This document shows positions 6,892-15,754 of a DNA stretch of 64,000 nt, in pieces. This DNA comes from Amycolatopsis sp. cg9 (GTDB taxonomy: Bacteria; Actinomycetota; Actinomycetes; Mycobacteriales; Pseudonocardiaceae). The notes below the pieces were generated by a model, which searched no databases, was not told the origin of the DNA, and saw only the letters and a program-made list of their open reading frames with translations. Position 1 is the first letter of the stretch, and each line of letters opens with the position of its first letter. Position numbers and translations under genes: made by a program. The stretch is from the NCBI RefSeq assembly GCF_041346945.1, contig NZ_CP166850.1, positions 310,001 to 374,000 of the forward strand, given 5' to 3'.

Positions 6892-9752
6892 GGCGTCTGC
6901 TCGCGCTGCTGCTCGTTCTCGCCACGGCGGCCGGGGTGAGCACCGCGCCCGCCACCGCCACCGCCGCCGCGCCGAAGCACCGGATCACCTTCGACAGGTA
7001 TTCGATGATGTTCGACGGGCGGCGGGAATTCGTCTGGTCCGGGGAATTCCACCCGTTCCGGCTGCCCAGCCCGGACCTCTGGCGTGACGTGCTGCAGAAG
7101 ATGAAGGCGACCGGCTACACCGCCGTGTCGATCTACTTCGACTGGAACTACCACTCCCCCGCGCCGGGGGTGTACGACTTCACCGGCGTCCGGGACATGG
7201 ACAAGGTGCTCGACCTCGCCCGCGAAGCAGGCTTGTACGTGATCGCCCGGCCCGGCCCGTACATCAACGCCGAGGTCACCGGCGGCGGCTTCCCCGGCTG
7301 GCTGACCACGCAGGCGGGCACGGCCCGCAGCGACGCGCCCGACTACCTCGCCGCGGCCGACGAGTGGCTGACCGCGATCGACCGCGTGATCGCGCGGCAC
7401 CAGTACGTCGACGGCCGCGGCTCGGTGATCCTCTACCAGGTCGAGAACGAGCTGGCCGCCACCGGCGAAAGCCAGCGCAACTACGTCGCCCACCTCTACG
7501 ACAAGGCGCGCGCGGACGGCATCGCCGTCCCGATCTTCCACAACGACAAGGGCCGCAACGGGACCTGGGTGCCACCGGACTCCGGCGTGCCGGGGACCGT
7601 GCCCGGCAAGGTCGACCTCTACGCGTGGGACACCTACCCCGGCGGCACCTGCCGCCCCGACGCGACGCCCGGCACCCCGAACACCGCGCCGGACTGGGGG
7701 CTGTACGGCCCGGGCGGGGCGAAGGGCGGCGCGAGCGCGTCCCCGAACACCCCCGGCTTCACCGCCGAGTTCGGCGGCGGCTGGTTCGACTACTGGGGCA
7801 GCAACGGCACCTACCCGTGCACCGCCGTGCGCCAGGGACCGGGCTACGAGCGCGTCTTCTACGGCACCAACATCGCGAACGGGCTCACCGTCCAGAACTT
7901 CTACATGACCTTCGGCGGCACGTCGTGGGGCTGGCTGCCGGCGCCGGTGGTCTACAGCTCCTACGACTACGGCGCGGCCATCGACGAAGCCCGGCAGCTG
8001 CGGCCCAAGGCGTTCACGATGAAGGAACTGGGCTACTTCCTGCAGGCCGTGCCGCCGATCACCAAGCAGGACAAGGCGGACGCCGTCACGCCGTCGTCGG
8101 CCGCGGTGAAGGTGTACCACAACGTCAACCCGGACACGCTGACGCACTTCTACGTGCCGATGCACAACCCCTCGAAGGACACCACGGACGACGTCTTCAC
8201 CTTCCCGCTGTCCACCCCGGACGGTTCCTACACCGTGCCGCGGGCCGGCACACTGCGGGTGCGCGGTCAGGACGCCAAGCAGCTGGTGGCGAACTTCGAG
8301 CTGGCGGGCCAGCACCTGGTGTACTCGACGTCGGAGATCATGACCACGGCCGGGACCGCCGCCCTGCTGCACGGCCGGCCGGGCGAGGACGGCGAAACGA
8401 CGCTGCGCTACACCCGGGAGCCGAAGGTCGAGGTGCTGGCGGGCGAGGCCACGTCCACCTGGGACGCGGCGCGCGGCGACCTGCGGCTAAATTATGTCCA
8501 CAATGGACTTGTGCGCGTCCGGGTGTCCGGTGCCGGCCGGCCACCGGTCACCCTGCTGCTCGCCGACGACGCGACCGCGGACACGTTCTGGCGGCAGGGC
8601 CCCGCCCTGGTCCGCGGGCCCGCCTTGCTGCGGACGGCCCGCCTCGACGGCAACGTGCTCGCGCTGACCGGCGACACCGCGCAGGCCGGCGACCTCGAAG
8701 TGTGGGGCCCGGGAACGCGGGTCTCGTGGAACGGACGGCCGGTCCCGGCGCGGCGGACGTCGTCGTCGAGCCTGCTGGCGGCGACGCGGCTGCCCGGCCC
8801 GGACGCGGTGGCGCTGCCCGCGCTCACCGCTTGGAAGCAGGCGCCGGGCTCACCCGAGTCGGCGGCCGCCTACGACGATTCGGCCTGGACCACCGCGGAC
8901 AAGCCGGTGCTCACCGCCGACGACTACGGCTTCCACACCGGCGACGTCTGGTACCGCGGGCACTTCGGCGGTCCGGTCCCGGAGTCGCTGAGCCTCGGCT
9001 ACGGCGGTGGCGGCGCCGGGATGCTGCAGGCGTGGCTGGACGGGCACTACCTCGGCCAGCACGTGCTGGCGAGCGCGCTCGCCGCCCCGCCGACGACCGG
9101 CACCGCGAGCTTCGCGGTACCGGCCGACCTGCGCGGCGACGGCGAGCACGTCCTGTCGGTGATGGTGCGGAACAACGGGCACAACGAGGACGGCGGCGTC
9201 AACGACGCCCACAAGGAGGGGCGCGGGCTCATTTCGGCGTCGCTCACCGGCGTCGCGTGGAAGATCCGCGGCGGCGTCCCGGATCCGGTGCGGGGCCCGG
9301 TGAACAACGGCGGCCTCGACGGCGAGCGGGCCGGCTGGACCCTGCCCGGCCACTCCGACGCGGGGTGGGCGGCGGGGCAGGTCCCCGCCGCCACGGCCGC
9401 CCCCGGCACCACGTGGTACCGCACCGCCTTCACCCTCGCCGTGCCGAAGGGGCACGACGCCTCACTGGGCCTGACCATCGGCGACCCGGCGGTCCCGCGG
9501 TCGGGTGGCCGCTACCGGGCGCTGATCTTCGTCAACGGGTGGAACCTCGGGCAGTACGTCGCGGACGTCGGCCCGCAGCACACGTTCGTGCTGCCGACCG
9601 GCGTCCTCGACCCGCACGGCCGCAACACCCTCGCGCTGGCGGTCACCAGCGACGGCGGCCCGGGCAACGGCCTCGAGAACGTGGCGCTGACCGAGCTGGG
9701 CACGGTCCGCGGCGGCGTCCCCGTCCGGTTTCAGGCGCCGGGGCCGGAGTAG
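6888..9752 (+). CDS. secreted beta-galactosidase, GH35
   Basis: A 954-residue exported enzyme expected to trim galactose side chains of pectic galactan or arabinogalactan. Signal peptide 1-28; catalytic TIM barrel about 30-350 with SGEFHPFRLP, the acid/base in QVENE (Glu188) and the nucleophile in AEFGGGWFDYWG (Glu294); then the beta-galactosidase domains 2-5, ending in two jelly-roll folds (for example WYRGHFGG and WYRTAFTL). It is the last gene of the PL26-CE12-GH35 operon, coupled by an ATGA overlap. Its final 22 bases overlap the 3' end of the convergent lipoprotein gene. Confidence 0.93.
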   Translation: MRRLLALLLVLATAAGVSTAPATATAAAPKHRITFDRYSMMFDGRREFVWSGEFHPFRLPSPDLWRDVLQKMKATGYTAVSIYFDWNYHSPAPGVYDFTGVRDMDKVLDLAREAGLYVIARPGPYINAEVTGGGFPGWLTTQAGTARSDAPDYLAAADEWLTAIDRVIARHQYVDGRGSVILYQVENELAATGESQRNYVAHLYDKARADGIAVPIFHNDKGRNGTWVPPDSGVPGTVPGKVDLYAWDTYPGGTCRPDATPGTPNTAPDWGLYGPGGAKGGASASPNTPGFTAEFGGGWFDYWGSNGTYPCTAVRQGPGYERVFYGTNIANGLTVQNFYMTFGGTSWGWLPAPVVYSSYDYGAAIDEARQLRPKAFTMKELGYFLQAVPPITKQDKADAVTPSSAAVKVYHNVNPDTLTHFYVPMHNPSKDTTDDVFTFPLSTPDGSYTVPRAGTLRVRGQDAKQLVANFELAGQHLVYSTSEIMTTAGTAALLHGRPGEDGETTLRYTREPKVEVLAGEATSTWDAARGDLRLNYVHNGLVRVRVSGAGRPPVTLLLADDATADTFWRQGPALVRGPALLRTARLDGNVLALTGDTAQAGDLEVWGPGTRVSWNGRPVPARRTSSSSLLAATRLPGPDAVALPALTAWKQAPGSPESAAAYDDSAWTTADKPVLTADDYGFHTGDVWYRGHFGGPVPESLSLGYGGGGAGMLQAWLDGHYLGQHVLASALAAPPTTGTASFAVPADLRGDGEHVLSVMVRNNGHNEDGGVNDAHKEGRGLISASLTGVAWKIRGGVPDPVRGPVNNGGLDGERAGWTLPGHSDAGWAAGQVPAATAAPGTTWYRTAFTLAVPKGHDASLGLTIGDPAVPRSGGRYRALIFVNGWNLGQYVADVGPQHTFVLPTGVLDPHGRNTLALAVTSDGGPGNGLENVALTELGTVRGGVPVRFQAPGPE

Positions 9753-10465
9753 ATCTCCGACGCCGGGGGCGCCTCGACGGTGCCCGGCTTGTTCCAGTCG
9801 CTGAACTCGATGGCGCCGCTCTTGGGGTCCTGCATGCGGAGCAGGTAGTGCGGCGCGTCGGCGGCGACGGTGGCGGTGCCGTCCGCGCTGGTGAAGTTCA
9901 GCGCCGCGACGCCGCCGAGCGTAGTGGGCTCGCCGCCGGTGAAGGTCGAGGACGCCAGCTCGCCGACGGTGTTGTCGGTGAACGACTTGTAGTCGAGGAA
10001 CACCTTGAAGGCGTCGCCGATGCCGGCGCCGATCTTGGCCGTGGACGGCACCCACTTGCCGGTCAGCGTCTTGCCGATCGAAGCCGGGATCCCGGCTTCC
10101 TTGACCAGCGAGTCGGTGAAGCGGAAGTAGTACTTGTCGCCGACGCGCAGGACGGGGATCTCGATGCCGTCCTTGACCACGGTGCCGCTCGCGCTGTCCT
10201 GGTTGAGCTGCAGGTCGAGGTTGATGTTCCCGCCGTCGGCCATGGTGCCCTTGACCCGCACGGAGGACGCCTGCCTGGCGGCCTCGGTCACGGCGGAACC
10301 GACCTTGGCGGCCTCGAGCGCCGGCGGCGCGGTGGACGTGGCCGCGGCGGCCGCCGCGGAGGAGGACCCGGCCGCGGCCGGCGCCGCCGTCCCGGAGGTG
10401 CCGGAGCAGGCGGCGAGGACGAGGGTTCCGGCCACGAGGGCAGCGGCGAGGGACAGGCGTCGCAT
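9731..10465 (-). CDS. LppX/LprG-like lipoprotein
   Basis: A 244-residue predicted lipoprotein with lipobox LAAC (signal MRRLSLAAALVAGTLVLAAC), a Ser/Ala-rich linker, then a fold resembling LolA-like actinobacterial lipoproteins of the LppX/LprA/LprF/LprG family (VRVKGTMADGGNINLDLQL, GDKYYFRF, DWNKPGTVEAPP). Such proteins bind lipids and sit on the outer face of the membrane; the ligand here is unknown. I chose the ATG at 10465, which puts the signal peptide first; ATG codons at 10480 and 10504 are in frame. The repeat array at 10583-10660 lies upstream. Confidence 0.8.
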   Translation of the reverse strand: MRRLSLAAALVAGTLVLAACSGTSGTAAPAAAGSSSAAAAAATSTAPPALEAAKVGSAVTEAARQASSVRVKGTMADGGNINLDLQLNQDSASGTVVKDGIEIPVLRVGDKYYFRFTDSLVKEAGIPASIGKTLTGKWVPSTAKIGAGIGDAFKVFLDYKSFTDNTVGELASSTFTGGEPTTLGGVAALNFTSADGTATVAADAPHYLLRMQDPKSGAIEFSDWNKPGTVEAPPASEIYSGPGA

Positions 10466-10582
10466 CGGGTATCCGTTCATGAAGGCCGGGCCACCCCCGG
10501 ACACGATCGAGCTATCGGCCGACGGGGTGATCCGTTACACCCGGTCACCCTCACGAGACGCACATCTCCCCGCCCCAAGCAC

Positions 10583-10660
10583 CCCAATGTGGCGTTGGGT
10601 GCGTCCAGCGCACCCAATGTGGCGTTCGGTGCGTCTGACGCACCGAACGCCACATTGGGG
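10583..10660. repeat. family A 30-bp repeat array with perfect hairpin
   Basis: Two 30-bp units beginning CCCAATGTGGCGTT (10583-10612 and 10613-10642). The second unit runs into its own inverted copy: a 23-base arm (10613-10635), one central base, and a perfectly complementary arm (10637-10659). The array lies between divergently transcribed genes, so it is not simply a terminator. The same family recurs at 62476-62586. Confidence 0.9.
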
Positions 10661-10750
10661 CGCAAGCGGCGCCGCCATCCGCAAGTGAGGTTTCCCCGCC
10701 GGCCGGTTTGGGTACGCCCCGGCGAAGAGCAGGTAGAGGAGGAACCCCAG

Positions 10751-11119
10751 GTGAGCACGGACGGCAATCGGCTCCGGCCCCAGGACCTGGTGAACGTGAC
10801 GCGGGAGCGCATCGGCGACGCGGTGGTCCTGGTGGTGTCCGGCGAGGTCGACCTGCTCAGCGCGTCCGTGCTGAGCGACGCCATCACCGGGGTGCTCGCC
10901 GACCCGCCGCGGCTGCTCGTGGTCGACCTGACCGAGGTCTCGTTCCTCGCTTCGATCGGCATCACGGCCCTGCTCGAAGCCCGCCGCGGCGCCGGGGCCG
11001 GCACCCGGGTGCGGGTCGTCGCGCCCGAGCGCAGCGTCGTCGCCCGCACCCTGCAGCTGACCGGCCTGCGGGAGACGCTGGCCGTCACGGCCACCCGGGA
11101 CGCCGCCCTCGCGGGCTGA
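10751..11119 (+). CDS. STAS-domain anti-sigma factor antagonist
   Basis: A 122-residue STAS protein of the RsbV/SpoIIAA type. It has the typical core VVLVVSGEVDLLSASVLSDAI and the phosphorylation segment VDLTEVSFLASIGITALLEA, where the Ser of FLASIG is the expected regulatory phosphosite. Dephosphorylated antagonists bind an anti-sigma kinase and free its sigma factor. GTG start preceded by AGAGGAGG. It lies 50 bases upstream of the RsbQ-like gene and probably shares its transcript. No partner anti-sigma kinase is encoded nearby. Confidence 0.87.
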   Translation: MSTDGNRLRPQDLVNVTRERIGDAVVLVVSGEVDLLSASVLSDAITGVLADPPRLLVVDLTEVSFLASIGITALLEARRGAGAGTRVRVVAPERSVVARTLQLTGLRETLAVTATRDAALAG

Positions 11120-11169
11120 CCAGCCGGTTCGCCGCACGACGCCGGGGGCCCGGGTGGGAGGATGTCCCG

Positions 11170-11970
11170 GTGAGCGTGCGCCGGCGGAACAACGTGGTCG
11201 TCACCGGTCGTGACGACGGCCCCACCCTCCTGCTCGCGCACGGTTTCGGCTGCGACCAGAACCTCTGGCGGCTCGTCGTCCCGCCGCTCGCCGAGCGGTA
11301 CCGCGTGGTGCTGTTCGACCACACCGGTTCCGGCCGCTCGGACACCTCGGCGTGGACCGCCCAGCGCTACGGCGGTCTCGACGGCTACGCCGATGACGTC
11401 CTGGCGCTCTGCCGCGAACTCGACCTGCGGGACGTCGTCCTGGTCGGGCACTCGGTGAGCGCGATGATCGCGGTGCTGGCCGCCAACCGGGAGCCGGACC
11501 GGTTCGCGAAGCTGGTGCTGCTCACGCCGTCGCCGTGCTACCTCGACGACGGGGACTACCGGGGCGGGTTCAGCCGCGCGGACATCGACGAACTGCTCGA
11601 GGCGCTCGGCTCCAACTACCTGGGCTGGTCGGCGGCGATGGCCCCGGTGATCATGGGCAACCCGGACCGCCCGGAGCTCGGCGAGGAGCTGACGAACAGC
11701 TTCTGCCGCACCGACCCCGCGATCGCGCGGGTGTTCGCCAGGGCGACCTTCCTCTCCGACAACCGCGCCGACCTGGCGGACGTTTCCGTGCCGGCGCTGA
11801 TCGTCCAGTGCGCGCACGACGCCATCGCGCCGCCGGAGGTCGGGCGGTTCACGCACGAGCGGATCGACGGCAGCGTGCTCGTCACGCTGGACGCGACCGG
11901 GCACTGCCCGCAGCTCAGCGCGCCGGAGGCCACCGCCGCCGCGATCACGGCGTTCGTGAGCGGGCCGTGA
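11170..11970 (+). CDS. RsbQ-like alpha/beta hydrolase
   Basis: A 266-residue alpha/beta hydrolase very like Bacillus RsbQ, which works with RsbP to signal energy stress and belongs to the same superfamily as the plant hormone receptors KAI2/D14. Visible: oxyanion segment AHGFGCDQNLWR, nucleophile elbow GHSVSAMI (Ser), acid in CAHDAIAPPE (Asp) and TGHCPQL (His). GTG start with AGGA eight bases upstream. The stop overlaps the ATG of the PAS-PP2C gene, as expected for a receptor and its phosphatase made together. The small-molecule ligand or substrate cannot be read from sequence. Confidence 0.9.
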   Translation: MSVRRRNNVVVTGRDDGPTLLLAHGFGCDQNLWRLVVPPLAERYRVVLFDHTGSGRSDTSAWTAQRYGGLDGYADDVLALCRELDLRDVVLVGHSVSAMIAVLAANREPDRFAKLVLLTPSPCYLDDGDYRGGFSRADIDELLEALGSNYLGWSAAMAPVIMGNPDRPELGEELTNSFCRTDPAIARVFARATFLSDNRADLADVSVPALIVQCAHDAIAPPEVGRFTHERIDGSVLVTLDATGHCPQLSAPEATAAAITAFVSGP

Positions 11971-13181
11971 TGTGCGAAGCCGGCGACCAGGCCGGCCCGG
12001 CGTTCTCGGCGCTGCTGGAGGACAGCGTGGAAGACCTCTACGAGCACGCGCCCTGCGGGTACCTTTCGACGTTGCTCGACGGCACGATCGCGAAGATCAA
12101 CGCCACGCTGCTCGGCTGGCTCGGCCGGGACCGCGACGACGTCGTCGGGCGGCTCCGGTTCGCCGACCTGCTGACCGTCGGCGGCCGGATCTACCACGAG
12201 ACGCACTTCGCGCCGCTGCTGCGCATGCAGGGCGAGCTCGGCGGGATCGCGTTCGAGCTGAAGACCGCGGCCGGCGCGCGGCTGCCGGTGCTGGTGACCT
12301 CGACGGTCAAGACCGGCAGCGACGGGCAGCCGCAGCTGATCCGCACCACCGTCTTCGACGCGCGGGACCGGCGCGCCTACGAGCAGGAGCTGCTGCGGGC
12401 GCGCGAAGCCGCCGAACACGAACGCGACCGGGTGCAGCGGCTGGCGCGGACGCTGCAGCAGACCCTGCTGCCGCCGGCGCTGCCCGAGGTGCCGGGCGTG
12501 CAGGTCGCGGCGTACTACCACCCGGCGTCGGCCGACGAGGTCGGCGGCGACTTCTACGACCTGTTCCCGCTCACCGGCGGCACCTGGGGCTTCTTCCTCG
12601 GCGACGTCTCCGGGAAGGGGGCCGGCGCGGCGGTGGTGACGTCGCTGACGCGCTACACGCTGCGCGCGGCCGCGGTGTACGACCCGGACCCGGCCACCGT
12701 GCTGGCGCACCTCAACACCGTGCTGCACCAGGAGTACCGCGGCGCCGACCCGCGCTACTGCACGGTCGTCCACGGCTGCGTCCGGCCCGGTGACGGCGGC
12801 GCCGCGATCACCCTCGGCACCGGCGGCCACCCGCCGCCGCTGCTGCTGCGCGCCGACGGCACCACGGAGTTCCTCGGCGTGCCGGGCGGCCAGCTGGTCG
12901 GCGCGTTCCCCCACGCGCGCTTCACCACGGTGGACCTCCGCCTGGCGCCGGGCGACACCCTGCTCCTCTACAGCGACGGGCTGACCGAAGCCCGCACCCA
13001 CGGCCGCACCCGCTACAGCGGGGAGCAGCTGCGGGCGCACCTCACCGGCCGGGCACCCACGACCGCACCGGCGGTCGTCGCGGCCGTGACCGAACTGCTC
13101 GCCAGCTTCGGCGACGGCGTCGACGACGACACCGCGCTGCTCGCGCTGAGCATCCCGCTTCCCGGAGGCGATCCATCGTGA
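11970..13181 (+). CDS. RsbP-like PAS-PP2C phosphatase
   Basis: A 403-residue protein: N-terminal PAS-type sensor (about 15-135, EHAPCGYLSTLLDGTIAKIN), a short coiled coil (about 135-170, YEQELLRAREAAEHERDRV), and a SpoIIE/PP2C phosphatase (about 175-400) with metal-binding VGGDFYDLF, GDVSGKGAGAAV, YSDGLTEAR and DDDTALLAL. It should dephosphorylate a STAS antagonist such as its neighbours. The ATG shares a base with the TGA of the RsbQ-like gene; an in-frame GTG at 11967 is an alternative. The PAS domain shows no cofactor motif that I can name. Confidence 0.88.
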   Translation: MCEAGDQAGPAFSALLEDSVEDLYEHAPCGYLSTLLDGTIAKINATLLGWLGRDRDDVVGRLRFADLLTVGGRIYHETHFAPLLRMQGELGGIAFELKTAAGARLPVLVTSTVKTGSDGQPQLIRTTVFDARDRRAYEQELLRAREAAEHERDRVQRLARTLQQTLLPPALPEVPGVQVAAYYHPASADEVGGDFYDLFPLTGGTWGFFLGDVSGKGAGAAVVTSLTRYTLRAAAVYDPDPATVLAHLNTVLHQEYRGADPRYCTVVHGCVRPGDGGAAITLGTGGHPPPLLLRADGTTEFLGVPGGQLVGAFPHARFTTVDLRLAPGDTLLLYSDGLTEARTHGRTRYSGEQLRAHLTGRAPTTAPAVVAAVTELLASFGDGVDDDTALLALSIPLPGGDPS

Positions 13182-13522
13182 CCCAGTTCTCGACGACCAC
13201 CCGGACCACCGGAACCGGGCCGGTGGTCGCGGTCGAAGGCGAGCTCGACGTGGCCACCGCCCCCCGGCTCCGCGCCGCGATCGGGTCCGCGGCACTGAAC
13301 CCCGGTCAGCTGCTGGTGATCGACCTGGGCGGCGTGACGTTCTGCGACTCCAGCGGCATCTCCGCCCTCATCGCGGCCCGCAACGTCACCGACGCGGCCG
13401 GCGCGGGCATCGCGCTGGCCGCCGTCCCGGCCCGGCTCGCCCGGACGTTCGGCCTGATCGGCCTCGCGGACTTCTTCCCGACCTACCCGAGCGCCGAAGC
13501 GGCGATCACCGCGCACGGTTAG
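13178..13522 (+). CDS. STAS-domain anti-sigma factor antagonist
   Basis: A 114-residue STAS protein (GPVVAVEGELDVATAPRL, IDLGGVTFCDSSGISALIAA; the second Ser of CDSSG is the probable phosphosite). It is the probable substrate of the phosphatase encoded immediately upstream: its GTG overlaps the phosphatase stop (GTGA) behind a GGAGG. It differs clearly from the STAS protein at 10751, so the module has two possible outputs. Convergent with the VOC gene, which ends six bases away. Confidence 0.88.
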   Translation: MTQFSTTTRTTGTGPVVAVEGELDVATAPRLRAAIGSAALNPGQLLVIDLGGVTFCDSSGISALIAARNVTDAAGAGIALAAVPARLARTFGLIGLADFFPTYPSAEAAITAHG

Positions 13523-13528
13523 CCGCCG

Positions 13529-13888
13529 TCAGCGCGGGCTGTGGTCGGCGAACTCGACGGTGAACCCGTCGGGGTCCCGCAGCTGGAGCTGCCGCTCGAA
13601 CCCCCGGTCCCGCGGCGGGCCGAGCACCGGCACCCCGCGGGCGACGAAGTCCGCGTACAGCTCGTCCAAGTCGTCGGCGAGCAGCTCGACCTGGACGAAC
13701 GCGCGCAGCCGGCTGCTGTCGCGCTCGACGGCCGCACCCAGTTCCAGCAGGCCGAGCGTGCCGGTTCCCAGGCGCAGCAACGCGAACCGGCCGGTGCGGA
13801 CTTCGGTGGCGAACCCGAGCGATGCGTAGAACGGGAGCGAACGGTCGAGGCTGGTGACCGGCAGGCTCATCCCGGCGAACGTGGTCAA
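13529..13888 (-). CDS. VOC (glyoxalase/bleomycin resistance) family protein
   Basis: A 119-residue vicinal-oxygen-chelate protein with the beta-alpha-beta-beta-beta pattern: SLDRSLPFYASLGF at the start and RDPDGFTVEFADHS at the end, where Glu is a usual metal ligand. The metal-binding His of the first strand is not obvious, so it may bind rather than transform its ligand. TTG at 13888 was preferred because AAGGAG lies six bases upstream; the ATG at 13870 is the alternative. Substrate unknown. Confidence 0.75.
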   Translation of the reverse strand: MTTFAGMSLPVTSLDRSLPFYASLGFATEVRTGRFALLRLGTGTLGLLELGAAVERDSSRLRAFVQVELLADDLDELYADFVARGVPVLGPPRDRGFERQLQLRDPDGFTVEFADHSPR

Positions 13889-13965
13889 GGCGCACTCCTT
13901 CGGCTCGTGCGCCAAGGGGAGTCGCCGAACGGGCGTTCCGACGCCGCACCCGTTCGCCGCCGAGC

Positions 13966-14850
13966 TTAGCCGAGTTCCGCGAGCACCGCCCGGATCGCCG
14001 GGCTCGTGTCCGCGCTTCGCCGCCAGGCCGCGTGCACCTCGCGCTTCGGCGGGCGCCGCAACGGAAGCGAGACCAGGTCTTCCCCGAGCGGGGGCCGGGC
14101 GAGGCGCGGGATCAGCGCGATCACTTCGCCGGTGGCCACCAGCGACAGCTGCGTCGCGAAGTCGTCGACCAGGTGGCGGACGTCCGGCTCCTCCGGTGCC
14201 GTCGCGAACAGCCGCCGGAACCATTGGTGGCACACGGTTCCCGGTGGGCTGGTCACCCACGCCTGGCCGGTGAGCTCGGGCCCGAGCGGCCCCTCGACGC
14301 GGGCCAGCGGGTGGCGCCGGCTCAGCACCACGTCGCCGAGGTCGGTGTGCACGTGCCGCCGGCGCAACGACGGCGGCAGCGGGGCCGGGAGGCCGTCGGC
14401 GTCGTGGACGAGGGCGAGGTCCGCCGTCCCCGCGCCGACGCCGCGCAGGGCTTGGTCCGGGTCCTGCTCGGTGATGTCCAGCCGCAGGTCCGGGCAGCGC
14501 GCGGACAACCGGCCGAGGACCGGCGCGAGCAGGCCGCGGATGCCGGTCGAGAAGGCCGCGACGCGCAGGGTGCCGCGGGGCGCGCCGTCCGACACCGAGC
14601 GGGCCGCCTCGGCGCAGCGCTCCAGCGCCTGGAACACCTCGGGCGCCGAGCCGGCGAGCGCCTGCCCGGCCGGGGTCAGCACGACCCCGCGGCCGGCCGG
14701 GGCGAGCACCGGCACGCCCAGCTGCCGTTCCAGCCGCTTGATCTGCTGCGACACCGCCGACGCCGTGAACCCCAGCTCTTCGGCCGCCTTGGCCAGCGTC
14801 CCGAGTGCCGCCACCGTGCGCAGCGCCCGCAGCGCACCGACCTCGATCAT
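13966..14850 (-). CDS. LysR-family transcriptional regulator
   Basis: A 294-residue LysR regulator: N-terminal winged helix (ALRALRTVAALGTLAKAAEELGF, AVSQQIKRLE) and a periplasmic-binding-like effector domain from about residue 90. It is divergent from the DapA-family gene with 73 bases between the starts, the classic layout for a LysR protein controlling its neighbour and itself. The effector may be the substrate or product of the aldolase-family enzyme. Confidence 0.9.
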   Translation of the reverse strand: MIEVGALRALRTVAALGTLAKAAEELGFTASAVSQQIKRLERQLGVPVLAPAGRGVVLTPAGQALAGSAPEVFQALERCAEAARSVSDGAPRGTLRVAAFSTGIRGLLAPVLGRLSARCPDLRLDITEQDPDQALRGVGAGTADLALVHDADGLPAPLPPSLRRRHVHTDLGDVVLSRRHPLARVEGPLGPELTGQAWVTSPPGTVCHQWFRRLFATAPEEPDVRHLVDDFATQLSLVATGEVIALIPRLARPPLGEDLVSLPLRRPPKREVHAAWRRSADTSPAIRAVLAELG

Positions 14851-14923
14851 GAAGCCAGGCTACGCAGTATCGGCAAAAAAGCATCGCTGGACCGCACCAG
14901 TCGCGGCGGGCAGGGTCGAAGCC

Positions 14924-15754
14924 ATGACGGACTTCGGCGCCAACCTCGTCGCGATGGTCACCCCGATGGAGCCCGGTGGGGCGATCAGCGAACCCGGCCT
15001 CACCCGGCTCGTCGGCCACCTGCTGGCCGCCGGGGCCGACGGCCTGGTCGTCGGCGGGACCACCGGCGAATCCCCGACGCTGAGCGCGGCCGAGTCCGCC
15101 GGGCTCGTCCGGAGCGTCGTGGCCCGCACCGGCGGGCGCGCCGCGGTGATCGCCGGCGTCGGCACCTACGACACGGCCGCGAGTATCCGCCGCGCCCGGG
15201 AGGCCGAGGCCGCCGGCGCGGCCGGGCTGCTGCTCGTCTGCCCCTACTACTCGAGGCCGACGCAGGCGGGCGTGCGTGCCCACTGCCTCGCGGTCGCCGA
15301 CGCCACCGAGCTGCCGGTGATGCTCTACGACGTCCCGGCGCGGGCCGGCATCGCCATGACGCCGGAAACCCTGGTCGAGCTCGCCGGCCACCCCCGCATC
15401 CGCGCGGTGAAGGACGCCAAGGGCGACCTGTTCGAAGCGATGGCGGTCATGGCCCGCACCTCCCTGGCGTACTACTGCGGCATCGACGAGCTGAACCTCG
15501 CCTACCTCGCGTGCGGCGCGGCGGGCGTGGTCAGCGTGGTCGGGAACGTGGTGCCGGACCGCACGGCGGACCTCGTCCGCGCGGTGCGCGCCGGCGACCT
15601 GGAGTCGGCCCGCCGGCTCCAGCACGCGCTGAACCCGCTGGTGGACGCCATCATGCGGACCGGCCCCGGCGCGGCGACCGCCAAGGCGGAGCTGGTCAGG
15701 CGGGGTGTCCTCCCGCACGCGACGGTGCGGCTCCCGCTGGTCGAGGCCGCCTGA
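14924..15754 (+). CDS. DapA-family (dihydrodipicolinate synthase-like) lyase
   Basis: A 276-residue TIM-barrel enzyme of the class I pyruvate-aldolase superfamily. It keeps GGTTGESP, PYYSRPTQ (the tyrosine contributed across the dimer in DapA), LYDVPARAG (Tyr) and the Schiff-base lysine in AVKDAKGD. These fit 4-hydroxy-tetrahydrodipicolinate synthase, the first step of lysine/diaminopimelate synthesis. The LysR partner and the absence of other lysine genes leave open a catabolic relative (for example a keto-deoxy sugar acid aldolase). The stop directly abuts the convergent methyltransferase stop with no space between. Confidence 0.82.
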   Translation: MTDFGANLVAMVTPMEPGGAISEPGLTRLVGHLLAAGADGLVVGGTTGESPTLSAAESAGLVRSVVARTGGRAAVIAGVGTYDTAASIRRAREAEAAGAAGLLLVCPYYSRPTQAGVRAHCLAVADATELPVMLYDVPARAGIAMTPETLVELAGHPRIRAVKDAKGDLFEAMAVMARTSLAYYCGIDELNLAYLACGAAGVVSVVGNVVPDRTADLVRAVRAGDLESARRLQHALNPLVDAIMRTGPGAATAKAELVRRGVLPHATVRLPLVEAA

